This document shows, piece after piece, positions 34,619-46,113 of a stretch of DNA of 64,000 nucleotides. The DNA comes from Cadophora sp. MPI-SDFR-AT-0126 (taxonomy: Eukaryota > Ascomycota > Leotiomycetes > Helotiales > Ploettnerulaceae). How positions within the stretch are numbered: the stretch's first letter is position 1; every line of letters starts with the position of its first letter. The notes under the pieces are model-generated. The model was given only the letters and a program-made list of their open reading frames with translations. It did no database searches and was not told the DNA's origin. The position numbers were made by a program, and so were the translations under genes. Location of the stretch: NCBI GenBank assembly GCA_020747065.1, contig JAGMVK010000001.1, positions 3,472,001 through 3,536,000 of the forward strand, read 5' to 3'.

Positions 34619-36511
34619 ATGGGTTCATTTGATTACACAGAAATTCAGTTCGACCCTAAGACCCAGATTCGGCTCTTGACCATTTTCCCCAGGCCCAATT
34701 CGGCCTCAAATGAGAGATACAAGGATTCCCTTCGCATTCGAGTTTCATTGGTGCCATTTGATTGGGACGTCAAACCTCCTTACATTGCTCTTTCTTACAC
34801 CTGGGGTGACGCCAGTCAGTTTGAGACAATTCTCGTCAACGAGAAGAACCTTCGTATCACAGCTAGTCTGTATTACGCACTACTTCACATGCAGACGGAT
34901 GAGCCCGTCCAGATATGGGTAGACGCCATCTGTATAAACCAGGAGGACAACAACGAGAAGACAGAGCAAGTGAAACGAATGACGGACATATACAAAGCTG
35001 CTACCTCCGTATTTGCTTGGCTTGGGCCTGCTTCAGATGACAGTGATATTGCCATGGCTGGTCTTGAGAAGATTGGAGAGGACGCAATCGAGGCAGGCCA
35101 GTTACGATTGTCTCGAGAGACAATGCTCAAACTATGGGATCCCGATCCAGAAGGATTACTCTCATCCATCAGACAACCATTCATAGATCTGTCCAAAAGC
35201 ATTGGACTTGATTTCCCACAATTGGCGATAAAAGCATTGGCGGCAAGAAGCTACTTCACTCGGACCTGGATCGTGCAAGAGTTCTCCGTAGCGACTGAGC
35301 TCGTCATCGTTTGCGGGAAGAAGAAAATGACGTTTCCGCAATTCTGCGCGGCTTTCCTATTCCTCGCTTTACACCAAGTCTTGACTGTCGACCGACTTGC
35401 GGCTATCCCGGAAGACGTGGATCCAACAGTGAAGGAAAGTCTGAAGCACTTTATTGAGAATTGCGAGAGCGGTGCACCTTGCCGTCTCATTGGATCACGG
35501 AATAGATACCAGAAGCAAAGGCCAGACTATCATTCCTCAATGCTCGAGCTCCTTGGGTTAGTCTCGGGATACACCCAAGCGACCGATCCCCGAGATAGAA
35601 TCTTTGGTTTGTTGGGAGTCGCGCCTGATGCGGGTTCGCTTGGGATCACTGTGGACTATGGCAGGGAAGTCCATGAAGTGTTTGAGGATGCGGCAAGGGC
35701 TTTGCTGAAGAATAACTTCACTGACGTTCTCTCCTGGTGTCGATCTCGTTCAAAGAGTAAACTAGCCCTCCCGACATGGGTTCCTGATTTCAGCGAGGCG
35801 TTATTGGAGCCATTAGGATCATACAAAAATCGAGGACCGCCTTCGAAGCCACTCTTCAACGCCTCTGGCACGAACGCAGTGAAGATCTCAGAATCACACA
35901 AAGATGGACAATTAACAATGTCAGGAATCGTCGTAGACACAATCGAAATAGCCGGAACCCCTTGGAAACGAGAGAACTGTCAACAAACAGCTACCCTTCT
36001 CGACCTCTCCCTAGATACCCTCCTCGGGGAAATATATACCTGCTGCCAGCTAGCTCAACAAAAATCGCCACCAGTCTCAAGCGATCCTACATTCTGGCAG
36101 GAAGCTCTGTGGAGGATTCCTTGTGCCGATCAGCAATGGTATGACTATGCTCGACGTAGAGCGCAACCTGGCGCTGAAGCGGGGTTATTGGAGATCATCG
36201 ACAGGAATGCTGGAGAGAGATCTGGTTATACGGATGAGGCGAAGAAGACGGCTTGGAGGAAATACCATTTGGCGATGGAGTGTTTGTATGATTTTCGACC
36301 ATTTATCTCGCAGAAGGGGTATGTTGGGATGGCTCCTGAGTTCGCGATTGCAGGGGATTTGGTTTGTGTGATATATGGAGCGATTGTCCCCTTTGTGTTG
36401 AGGAAGGTTGGTGAGGGGTATGAATTGGTTGGAGAGAGCTATGTGTATGGGATCATGGATGGCGAGGCGATGGCATTGGGATTGAAGGAGGAAGATTTCT
36501 GTCTCGTGTAG
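34619..36511 (+). CDS. HET-domain protein (HET-6-type)
   Basis: Predicted incompatibility / programmed-cell-death protein, 630 aa, intronless. The HET domain reads IRLLTIFP, YIALSYTWGDA, VQIWVDAICINQEDN, VKRMTDIYKAATSVFAWLG. It is followed by FTRTWIVQEF, TDPRDRIFGLLGVAPD, LPTWVPDF, and the C-terminal block GMAPEFAIAGDLVCVIYG, PFVLRK, YELVGESYVYGIMDGEA. All motifs are complete, so this is the best-preserved of the four HET genes here and a useful yardstick for the broken copy at 13784-15919. The start is the first ATG, shortly before the conserved region. Not in an operon-like arrangement; shares an upstream region with the P450. Confidence 0.95.
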   Translation: MGSFDYTEIQFDPKTQIRLLTIFPRPNSASNERYKDSLRIRVSLVPFDWDVKPPYIALSYTWGDASQFETILVNEKNLRITASLYYALLHMQTDEPVQIWVDAICINQEDNNEKTEQVKRMTDIYKAATSVFAWLGPASDDSDIAMAGLEKIGEDAIEAGQLRLSRETMLKLWDPDPEGLLSSIRQPFIDLSKSIGLDFPQLAIKALAARSYFTRTWIVQEFSVATELVIVCGKKKMTFPQFCAAFLFLALHQVLTVDRLAAIPEDVDPTVKESLKHFIENCESGAPCRLIGSRNRYQKQRPDYHSSMLELLGLVSGYTQATDPRDRIFGLLGVAPDAGSLGITVDYGREVHEVFEDAARALLKNNFTDVLSWCRSRSKSKLALPTWVPDFSEALLEPLGSYKNRGPPSKPLFNASGTNAVKISESHKDGQLTMSGIVVDTIEIAGTPWKRENCQQTATLLDLSLDTLLGEIYTCCQLAQQKSPPVSSDPTFWQEALWRIPCADQQWYDYARRRAQPGAEAGLLEIIDRNAGERSGYTDEAKKTAWRKYHLAMECLYDFRPFISQKGYVGMAPEFAIAGDLVCVIYGAIVPFVLRKVGEGYELVGESYVYGIMDGEAMALGLKEEDFCLV

Positions 36512-36735
36512 CGGACGAGAATTTCTTGCATGCTAGATCCAGAATATTCAAGCGAAGAATATCCCAGCCGAATCTGAGTTATCTCGAAGTCGCAGATAAT
36601 CATACAATCTCGTACATCTCGAGGGGTTGTCATGATATCCTGGCAATTCCTCAAATGATACCGATCTTTACTTCCCCCGAGTTCGCTTCCCTTCTCGACA
36701 GGCAAGCCATCTCAACCATCCCATACTCAAGCCGA

Positions 36736-37544
36736 TTAAACCGTGCAAACACCTATAGCAAGAAAATTAAATGGCGCACAATTAATATCATCATAATTCC
36801 CCAATGCCACACCCCCACAAAAAGGCGTATTCGGCGGCCTTCCACAAGTCCCCGGGCAATCCTCAAACTGACTAGTCGTAGCACTATTACCAACGCAGCT
36901 CAGCACATCCGTCGCAGCAGAGCGCGTACATTTCAAAGTGACTCGATTCGAGGCCGCAGGATCAGTCTGGAAAAACACAGTCCCCAGATTCGTCGCCTTT
37001 TCCATGCCCGCGATGTGCCCGTTGCTGATCAGGGATCCGTCGGCAGTGAGAGTGAATTTTGCGGCCTCGGCGGGGTTGCCGGTGAAGATTGCGATGTATT
37101 GGTCGTCTGCGTTTGGGAGGACGGCGTATACGATGTTGGGATTGGTGGCGCATTGGATCTTGAGATAGAATGCGTTGCAGTCGGTGGTTGGCGTTGGTGT
37201 TGGTGTTGGCGTTGGCGGTGCTGTTGTCTTGGCGACGCCGATGCATGAGCATGCTGAGGTGTATCGAGCTGATCCGGAGCATGGTGAGGCGTAAGTTGGA
37301 CGTGCGTGCGAAGTTGTTCTATGGCCACTTCAGCGTCATGATACTTGGCAGGTGAGTAAGGCACATTTTGCGATTGAGTGGCTTACCCTCTAAGGTAAGA
37401 GGAGCAGTCTGCAGAAGCTGATGAGGGTCCTGGTTTGGCACCCCTGGCTACAACGGCTCTCAAACAATTGTCTCGAGCACATGTGGCAATGGCATCGGCA
37501 GCCACAAGGGTAGCTACCAGTGGAAGAAGAGCGAATTGTCGCAT
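36736..37544 (-). CDS. Secreted Cys-containing protein with TP-repeat linker
   Basis: Function unknown. Two exons (37544-37387, 37327-36736; 59-bp intron) give 249 aa. A signal peptide (MRQFALLPLVATLVAADAIA) is followed by a short domain TCARDNCLRAV...ADCSSYL and CSGSARYTSACSCIG, a Cys pattern repeatedly seen at the N-terminus of ascomycete secreted proteins. A linker of repeated PTPT units leads to a C-terminal domain of about 150 residues with DCNAFYLKIQC, CVGNSATTS and CGRPPNTPFCGG. No GPI tail. The donor (GTAAGC) is clear; the acceptor (ctgaag) was chosen because nearby alternatives give a stop. The exact residues around that junction are therefore less sure than the rest. Confidence 0.75.
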
Positions 37545-40500
37545 GCTGATTACCCTTGAATTTAATGAATGTGCTCTGCGGTGTCGATTCATGTCGAGGA
37601 AAGTGGTATAATTATATTGCATCTCAAATGTTGGGGGAAAGCCATCATGTCATCAGGGTCAATCAGGCTTTACCTAGTCAACGGGTGGAAGCTTATACTC
37701 GCGAGAGACTGTAAAAGCTAAGCTTATAGTATGCTCCTCTTGTCAATTTCAGTGGATGCTCGGCACGAGGACTCTAAAACAGGTAAAAGCCACATGCAAT
37801 TGTACGGCCCCTGAAAATTAGCGACTTTGGTTCTATGCGTCTTTCAGAAGTCAACCACGAAACGAGTACAATGCTGCTGATAGAAGAGGAGCACAGGGGG
37901 AGATTTGGGCAGGTCAGCTTGACCTCGGTTTCTGATGGTGAGTTTAGCTCATATTCGCAGCCAATCTATCCCGTTTCCCCCACATTCCGGAGCAAGCTCC
38001 CTTTGCCCCACTTGATGATTTTATGTCAACATCGCTTAAGTTAAAGCTATTTTGGCCCCCCTTAGTCTTAACCGAGATCTTTGCATCAACTGTCAGACCT
38101 CATTAAGGATTTAGGAAAGGAGATATGTCGTCCTCCCACTCTGCAGCGAAATTTCTGTGGAAGTTTTGGGGTTGGGTAAAACAGCCCAAGCATAATGCAC
38201 CAACTCACGAAACCTCTATGAGCTTTTCTTTGATTCGGCAGAGTAGAAGATCCCGTAGTGCTATATATAAAGCTCGTTCTAGTCTCGGAAGGAACCTCGA
38301 CCACGAACCTGAATCGGTAGCTGCAAAGATCCAAGGGTGAGAGTGGATTGCAGGCTTTGACTTGAATTGGTTCCAAGAAGAAAACTTGATTCTAACAGTT
38401 GTGACATGCCAGGACGCCTGAAAATTTCAAAATCTTGAGTGCAATAGACTACTAAGGGATCGATATCAGAGCTGGCGGGTCAAATGTGACAGACCTTGTT
38501 GTCATCTTTCGTACTATTGCCATTTTTCAAACCCCCGGCCAAGTTTTCTCCTCTTTTATTTTCCTTCGCAGTGGAGTGATATGAGCAAGTCACACATACT
38601 AATTAAGAGATGCCTACATTTCCTAAATATCAGTAACGTATCTCCTATCCATGCGAGAATGACCATTCCAAGTCAAAGTAAATCAAGGCAAGGAGTCTGA
38701 TCATGCATTTTCCCGACATAATAGCAGGTGGCATGTTCCACGAGAGACATATTCGACGAGACCTGCTGCTTGCCTATATACTGGCTTAGATCTAGAGTTC
38801 TCGGTTCTTTCATGATGACAGAACACCATTTACTTCGAGATCAGGCTAGAGCTGTGTCAAGCGCAGGTAACGGTAAGGGGAGGGCGAAGAGAATGATTGA
38901 ATGGGACTGGATATAGAAATACTCGGTTGGAGGTCATCCAAGGGGTAGGTGGAATTCAGCGGAGCGAATGGAAACTGCAGGGGAGATGAGTTGCGGGGGA
39001 CTGTGAGGCTGTCAGATGACGAAGTTGATAATGGACAGGAATTTACCAAAAGTTACGCATGAGTGAATAGTGAATCATATGGACCAAACAACTGGGTAGT
39101 CTCAGGAGGTGTACACCGTTCAATAAGTTACCTGTACATCGTTGCCAACGAGTTCTCTACTGTCAAGAGAACGGAAGTCGTCGATGGAGCACTAGATATT
39201 ATCTGGAGACAAAACCGTTCACAGCTTCTTAAGAGACGGCAAGTACAGAAAATAGGATACTTAGGAAAGCACAGTGCAGACGGAATTCTGTCTTGCCGCT
39301 TTCTAGGAGATTTGTGTCACACGGCACCGCAAGCGACGGCGACCAGAGACACGATCCATCTTGTCCTGCATTGATTGCTTTGCTCTTTGATCATCGAAGT
39401 AGGGAGAGGATCTATATATATATATATGTCAGAACTTACGCGCGCAAGTTGTGAAGGTATGAGGAAAAACAATATGAGAACGTGATCTCGATCCATATGC
39501 ATGAGAACGATTCACCGCTGCCTCGTAGTCTTTTCATACTACCTTTTCTCATTCACGAGAAAAGTCGTTACGCCTTGAAATCAAGCAGATAATTGCAAAA
39601 ACGAAAAACAAAAGCTCAAAGTAAATCCTCAGGGAATTCCCACTCACTCCTGCTCGGACCGGAAACTCTTCTTCTCCGGATACCCTTCACTTTTTTTACC
39701 CACCTCGTGAAGATCCACCCCGTGCCGTGACCCCGCATGGCATCGCATAGGCTGCGATATTCGCACCTTTCCTTTCTAGGTTTTAGTAAGTCCCCGATGC
39801 GAAAAGTATGATATATGCTGTGTGACATTGACATCCTACGGGCAGGATGTTCTCCCGCTTTAACTGAGGATTATCTTTGTCGACGTAGTGAAGGAGACGC
39901 AGAGGCCCAAGCATTGCACCACTAAACAGGAAGCGGCCGCATTGTCCACACGCCATATGCAAGTCCATTCACCACATCCAGAGGCTGACTGACTGATTGA
40001 CAGGCCAGATATGGAAGTAAAATAGCGCAACTGTGTTAGCCGATTCGGTTATCTGGATTCGGATGTTGAAGAGTCCAGTCGAGTCCATCCAGTCAGTCAG
40101 TTCAGTGTGGCGTCTCGCTGTCTCACCGACTTGTGCATCTCGACCAGATAACTTTGATGCATGTCAGCTCAGCTTACCTACAGGAGTCGCGAATGTGATT
40201 TTCTTAGGGGGAATAATGGGATGGATGGATGATTGGACATCCTTCCTTTCAAATTATGCTTGCAAGCACTCAGTGTATATACCGGTGTCACTGCATTTAC
40301 CATAGAAGTGCCTTTGTTGTCTTTACAACTTGAAGGTTGAACGGACGAGGAAGGCCAACGATGAGTCCGGGAAGTTCGGCGCGTTCTCATATATGCACGG
40401 TCGGCTGTACTCTTTCATACCAGCTAGAGTGGAGGTAAGGACCGCTTTAGGAACGAGCGGCTGAGGATTAGCTTTCGTGATAAGAGCCCGATAAGTGGCC

Positions 40501-41677
40501 AAGACCGCCTATCGGCAGTGGACTTCCCTGCATAAGGCTAGATGAATGATGCATGCAGTTGGGTAAAGTAAGCACGCCGGCTTGTTTGTCCGTGGTCGGG
40601 GGAAGAACTTTTACTTGTAAAATCTGCAATCACATTTACCTAGGTAGAAAGATGCAAGGGAAGAATAATACCTGTTACCCAAGAGATGCATGTTTAGGAG
40701 ACCGAGGAGAGTCAAAACAAAAGGATACATAAGACATGTGATACGACCGTGCTACTGTACCGATAAACAAGCCCCCGCCATAGGATAAGCGGACACGCTG
40801 GAAACACAACCACGTTTCCAATGACGCCTGTGGACCGCCTAGGGGTTGTCTGGCCAGACCAGAACCAGTACCAGCGCATCCCTCCCCCTCCAACCCAACC
40901 CAACCCCCGGCACTCGCGGACTTCTGTTGTGCACATCAGTTGCAAGGTCACCTATGGAATGGTATCACGACCAACTATCGAGGATCAGACAAGCCTCACA
41001 ATTGGTCCAACGGACCCTGACTATGCTGTTTAGAGGTAGGTGAGGATTCAAGTCGTGCTCGCTCCTACACCGGAACATCCGGGCTCGTGACTTGTCCGTC
41101 CTACAGCTCGCTCACTCGAGGCGACGACCACGCTTGACTCGGATTTATCAGCGTCAGAGTCAGCATCATCCTCTCCGCGAGAGACATGACAGCCATGCCT
41201 TAGGTATTTGTAGCCGGGACTACCCTACCTTGCTCCATCTTACGCTTACGACCTGGATTTCACCTTTCCGTTTGCTTTGCTGCCTTGCCATTTGTTGGTT
41301 GGTTGGTTCGTTCTATACCCACAAGGTCGACTGTGTCGATGCCACGTTCGCTGGTCGGTTTGTGAATATTGATTGTTGTTGGGATTGCGATTGGGATATT
41401 CCTGGCTTGGGAACGTTCGAAGAGCAGATTGACGATACAAATAACGACATCACCTCTCCGCCAGCGTCGATGAGCATGCTTCCGACATCTGCAGAGCAAG
41501 ACATACGACCTTGAAACTGGGAAGCAGAGGAGTTGAAGGGGAGGCAGGAAAGGACATAGAATACCACGGATCGACTAGGAGCAGGAAGAGAGACACAACG
41601 AAACGCTGAAGGGCCACACACGGGAAAAGGACTGAGGAAGGAGATATCTGCAAAGCACCCATCCCAATACCGAATCG
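37545..41677. other. 4.1-kb gene-free stretch
   Basis: No credible protein gene on either strand: open frames are short, unlinked and without motifs. Base composition looks normal rather than RIP-mutated. It contains a (TA)n run at 39413-39427 and, at its right end, a CT-rich leader before the Vps62-family gene. An unannotated non-coding transcript or a long promoter is possible; nothing in the sequence proves it. Confidence 0.5.
39413..39427. repeat. (TA)n microsatellite
   Basis: About seven TA units, a simple repeat within the gene-free stretch. Confidence 0.85.
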
Positions 41678-43429
41678 ATGAAGAACCTCCGCCGTGGTGG
41701 CCTAGCCGTCCTCCTCGTAGTCATATCATGGTTCGGTTTAACCGCGCTGCATAAACATCTCGACCCAAATGAACATGCACCCGACGAGCTACGAGAAGAT
41801 GCCTTCTGGATCTCGACATCGAAGAGCTGGTTAGACAGACAAGCGTGTCGGTGGATCGGTCTCTGTGGTCTTGCGCATTGGCATCCGGATCCTGCAGTCA
41901 GGCCATGGAACAAGAAGAGGGAGAAGAAGAGACATGGAAGGGATGTGCAGAATGTGTTGAAGGAAGAGGAGCAGGATGAAGACGATGATCGGGATTCATG
42001 GGAACAGATACCAGGTGACGGAGAGAGGTTACGACCGGGAGATTGGGATGGCGATGCCAGGGTATTGAAAGAAGTACCGCAGTTCGTACTCGATCACGCA
42101 CCGCTGGTACATCTGTATTCTGGTGAACAATTCTGGCCGTCGGATATCAGGGAACATCTCAGACATGTGATGCCATATTCCAACCTTACAGAACTCAATA
42201 TCACCGGTTTCCGTCCCACAGTCGACAATCTTCACCAATTGAATGAAGGAAGGAAAGGAGCATTCGTCTTCCTTCACAGCAAAGACGATGTAGAAGAACG
42301 TCCAGATTGGTTAGGAAGCGCATACAACAAGCCAATACCATACGACGATGACGAAGAAGACTCGGAAGACTCCGATGATGAAGAAGAACCCCTCCTCGAA
42401 GAAGTCTCTTCTGGAGCTATCCCCTCAGAAGAAGATCTAGAAACATGGTTCGACCCTTACGGACCCAAACACAAAGTCGCCGCACCCATCACACCAACCT
42501 ACCAATCCACTTCATCCCAAAAACAGACCAAGGAGACGTACCGCGAAGCTCTCCGTGCCCGCTCCCCTGCCCTTCAGAAACCAGGCGGCTACTCCCCCGC
42601 CCCCGCCATCCTCGTCCTTGTCGACAAAGGATCTGGCATTCTCGACGCATACTGGTTCTACTTCTACTCTTACAACCTCGGAACCACAGTCTTGAACATA
42701 CGCTTCGGGAACCACATCGGTGACTGGGAGCATTCTCTCATCAGATTCCACAATGGCGTTCCCAAAGCAGTTTTCTTCTCCGCGCATTCCGGTGGATTGG
42801 CATACTCGTACTCTGCAGTTGAGAAGGGCAAGGGCAAAGGAAGAGAGGGGAGACCAGTTCTGTACAGCGCGCTAGGTAGTCATGCGATGTATGCCCAGCC
42901 TGGAAGCCATCCTTATATCCTGCCTTTCGGCCTCCTAGCCGATGTCACGGATCGAGGACCGCTCTGGGATCCAGCGCAGAATTACTTGGCATATCACTAC
43001 AACACATCCGTCACTCACGGCGCGGACGCAAAATCTTTCCCTTCAGACCCCTCCGACCCAAATTTCACAAACGACACCGACCCACTCTCCCCCACCGACC
43101 CCAACACCCTCAAACCCTCCCTCGATGCTCGCCTCCGCACCACCAACCTCCCACTCAGCCACATGCAATCCGCTCTACAACCCGCATCCAACACGCCCGA
43201 CGCGCCTATGGGATGGTGGTGGTTCAGTGGACATTGGGGCGATAAATTCTACGCCTTGGGTGATAGGAGACAGTGGCGGTTTGTCGGGCAGTATCATTAT
43301 GTCAATGGACCGTTTGGGCCGCGGTGGAAGAATCTGGGGAGGAGTAAGGTGTGTCAGAGTCATGGGGTTTGTAGAATTGTGGATAGTTTGAGGGAGGGAG
43401 GGAGGAGGAGTTGGATTGGGAAGAGGTGA
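41678..43429 (+). CDS. VPS62: Vps62 family protein
   Basis: Member of the fungal vacuolar-protein-sorting Vps62/Tda6 family, whose biochemical role is poorly defined. 583 aa, intronless. A hydrophobic segment near the N-terminus (LAVLLVVISWFGLTAL) suggests a signal anchor. The family domain starts around FVLDHAPLVHLYSGEQFWPSD and continues through AYNKPIP, PAPAILVLVDKG, AYWFYFYSYNLG, FGNHIGDWEHSLIRF, SAHSGG, YSALGSHAMYA and WWWFSGHWGDK. Two highly acidic inserts (EEEQDEDDD and DDDEEDSEDSDDEEE) are low complexity. The start is the first ATG directly before the hydrophobic segment. No lesion. Composition and intactness look like a conserved core gene, in contrast to the accessory block to its left. 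Confidence 0.93.
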   Translation: MKNLRRGGLAVLLVVISWFGLTALHKHLDPNEHAPDELREDAFWISTSKSWLDRQACRWIGLCGLAHWHPDPAVRPWNKKREKKRHGRDVQNVLKEEEQDEDDDRDSWEQIPGDGERLRPGDWDGDARVLKEVPQFVLDHAPLVHLYSGEQFWPSDIREHLRHVMPYSNLTELNITGFRPTVDNLHQLNEGRKGAFVFLHSKDDVEERPDWLGSAYNKPIPYDDDEEDSEDSDDEEEPLLEEVSSGAIPSEEDLETWFDPYGPKHKVAAPITPTYQSTSSQKQTKETYREALRARSPALQKPGGYSPAPAILVLVDKGSGILDAYWFYFYSYNLGTTVLNIRFGNHIGDWEHSLIRFHNGVPKAVFFSAHSGGLAYSYSAVEKGKGKGREGRPVLYSALGSHAMYAQPGSHPYILPFGLLADVTDRGPLWDPAQNYLAYHYNTSVTHGADAKSFPSDPSDPNFTNDTDPLSPTDPNTLKPSLDARLRTTNLPLSHMQSALQPASNTPDAPMGWWWFSGHWGDKFYALGDRRQWRFVGQYHYVNGPFGPRWKNLGRSKVCQSHGVCRIVDSLREGGRRSWIGKR

Positions 43430-43987
43430 GAGCAGGGGGAGGGGGAGGGGGAAGGGGAGTTTGGATTGAAATGGTGCTTTGGTGTTGTTGGGTAGAAGGG
43501 AATGAATGGGGAATATGGGATTGGATTTTTATGATTTAGATGACGGACCGTGGCGATGACGATTTTGGAGATAACGATAGAGGATGGATATACAGCCCGA
43601 GACAGGGTCCCTTTTACGATGCTTTCTTTTCTTTCACAGTCAGTCCTTAAGATACCTATCTATACCTTGTACGTCTAGTCAAGAGTCATTTTTTACTACT
43701 TTGATTTTCGCAATTCGCTTTTATTTTGGCGGTGGTGCAGTGAGCATAGATCGTTCAGAGATGACTTGCTTTTCATGAGTCATTGGACGAGTGATTGGAC
43801 AAGTGCTTGGATATGTGGATGGATGATCGCAGCCATGAAGCTGTTGGGAAGGTAATAGTTAGAGAGATGAGGGGCAGATTTAGAGACAAGAAGAGGACGA
43901 GAGGGAGGACGAGCGGGAGGTGAATAGGTAGATGAATTTCGAAATATCATGTCATATATTTGTTACTTATTCTTGTATCCTCTGTTT

Positions 43988-44015
43988 GGTATGGTATGGT
44001 ATGGTATGGTATGGT
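43988..44015. repeat. (GGTAT)n minisatellite
   Basis: Between five and six perfect pentanucleotide copies. Confidence 0.9.
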
Positions 44016-44503
44016 AATGTGCAATGAATGAGGAATGAGAAGGAGAAGATATCTAGATTTTTCGGGCCTGTTTTTTGGGCGGGTATGGGCGGGATGGAGG
44101 TGGTGTTGACATCCACGCGAATGGGCGAAGCGAGAGAGAGAGAAAGAGAGAGAGTCATATTGGGAAGTCGAGGAAGACGAGGGTGACGGTGTAACTTACC
44201 TGGTCTAGCTGAGCGCAAGCGTGAAGGTTTGTATTTGCTTCAATTCCATTCGATTCAATTCAGTTCGATTCGATGTACCGGAGGCGGCATGTATTTTTTT
44301 AGACAGAGGGAGCATTGGGAGAGGGAGATGGAGCTCGCTGCTGCTGTGTGTGTGGTTGGCCTAAGTACAAACCTGTATTTCCGGAGTCGATTTGAGGTCA
44401 GGTTTCTGGCTGCAATTTTTTTTTAAAAAAAATGCAAAGAGAGCAAGAGTGAATGTTAGGATTTGGATTGGAATTGGGACTTGGATTAGGAGGAATTGGC
44501 AGA

Positions 44504-44531
44504 GATAGATGGATGGATGGATAGATGGATA
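44504..44531. repeat. (GATG/GATA)n simple repeat
   Basis: Seven tetranucleotide units alternating GATA and GATG. Confidence 0.85.
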
Positions 44532-46113
44532 CTCTGTTTCTTGAGCGTGGATAATATTGATGCTGCTGTTTGGTTTGTCATGCTTAATTAGAGGAGTCGG
44601 TGTTTGTGGAGAGCCGGTTTTTTTTCCCCGGTTATGATACGATTTGATGGCTGTTGATACTTTTGTTATTTCTGTCAATTCATGAGATGAAGTTCCGACT
44701 GTTGGTACAGGGAAGCTGTGCCGTGCCGTGCTGTTTCATGCAGCGTGGCTGGGTACATCATGAGCGATGGAAGAGAGGACCGACCGTAGCTGCTGGGGAG
44801 CTTGGCATGCCAACGGAAATCAGCCTCGAGGGGGGAGCTGAGCGGGAAAGGGATGCGATGTGATGCGATGGGGGTAGTTGATGTGTCGGAATGTGCTGCA
44901 TGAGTTGAGTTGAAAAGAGATGGTACTATAATGGGTGAGGGTCGGAAACAAAACGCGATGCCAAGATCTATGGTTAGCGCCGGGCCACTGCAATATCTCA
45001 GGCTGCTCTTGACCTCAGCCTCTATTCGTCAATGTCTCCTCTCTGCCAGACACGACTAACTCTCCAACACAAGTAACAAGCCACTCACCGAACATGTAGT
45101 ATATCCATCATTTCATCGCCTCGGCTTACGAACTTTCCAACAGTCAGAGACTGTGGAGTGGGTGCCTCGTGGAAGACAAGGGTCGATGGCGCAGCGACCC
45201 GAGACAGAGAACATGGACGAGATGAACTGTCATATGCTGGCACCCGAGGAACGGGTTGGAATCTATCATGCCAACCAAAATTGATGGGAAATACCCTGAG
45301 CACGTACCGAAGGCACCGGGTTTGTTTTCCCCCATGTAAAAGTGGAAGTGCTGAAGTCAGCCTTGTTGTTGGTTTCCTGTGCTTGATCAAAGTGGCAGGT
45401 GGTGGCGTTGGAGCCCCTGTATCGCCAAGGTTTCAAACAAGTTTGTCTCCTTATCGTCACTTTCCATCGCTTTCTGTTGCTTTGTTTGTTTCAATTCGGG
45501 AATCGCAACTGAACGAAGAGAGGTATCTCATCTGCCTTGATGAAAGATATGAGGTGAATTCGAGGTCTGCTCGGTTAGACTCGTTTGTCGTAGGATCTGG
45601 AACCTTGCACTGCACTGTTTGTCTTGCACTTTGGTTTTCTGGATTGTTTGTTCCTTACGCTGTCCAAGCCAAGTGGACTGAGCGGACGGATACCTATCTC
45701 TCTGGAGTGAATGGTAGTCAGATTTGAGATCTGAAGAATGACCAGTGGTTTGGGATGAGCTACATTGGTCATTTGAAATCTATTCTTTCTATCATATCTT
45801 CCCGTGTTATCGTGTCTTTCCGTGGATCGAATTGACCGTGTCTGAGTTGGTTTAGAGAACCCGATGTTTTGAAGTATGCATCGTGCCGATCGCCACAGAA
45901 TATGTAGTATCCGAAACCTCGTCAGAACAGACATTGAGCAGGGGCGGGCCTTTCATTCTGTATGGAGGTATGAACCCCAAAAGCTCACCGAAAAAAATCC
46001 TTTATGGTCGATGGCCGACTGCTGCAGCTCCTGGTCAAGGCCATACGGCCTCTAGGTAAGGCAGACTGGTTTGCAAGCATGGACACGTCCTTCGGGTCTC
46101 AGTATAAGTAGCC

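Larger units (their letters stand above)
43430..46113. other. 2.7-kb intergenic stretch rich in simple repeats
   Basis: No gene called. The region carries several short tandem repeats (GGTAT at 43988, GA-rich at about 44127-44155, ATTCR-like at about 44237-44275, GATG at 44504). A plus-strand frame of 189 codons at 45158-45727 begins with GTG, has no homology and is not accepted. Confidence 0.5.

Noticed and set aside
16125..36511. A secondary-metabolite gene cluster
   Set aside because: There are P450, SDR and MFS genes, but no polyketide synthase, NRPS, terpene cyclase or DMATS core enzyme in the window.
45158..45727. Open frame of 189 codons on the plus strand
   Set aside because: It begins with GTG, lacks any signal or motif, and lies in repeat-rich non-coding DNA.
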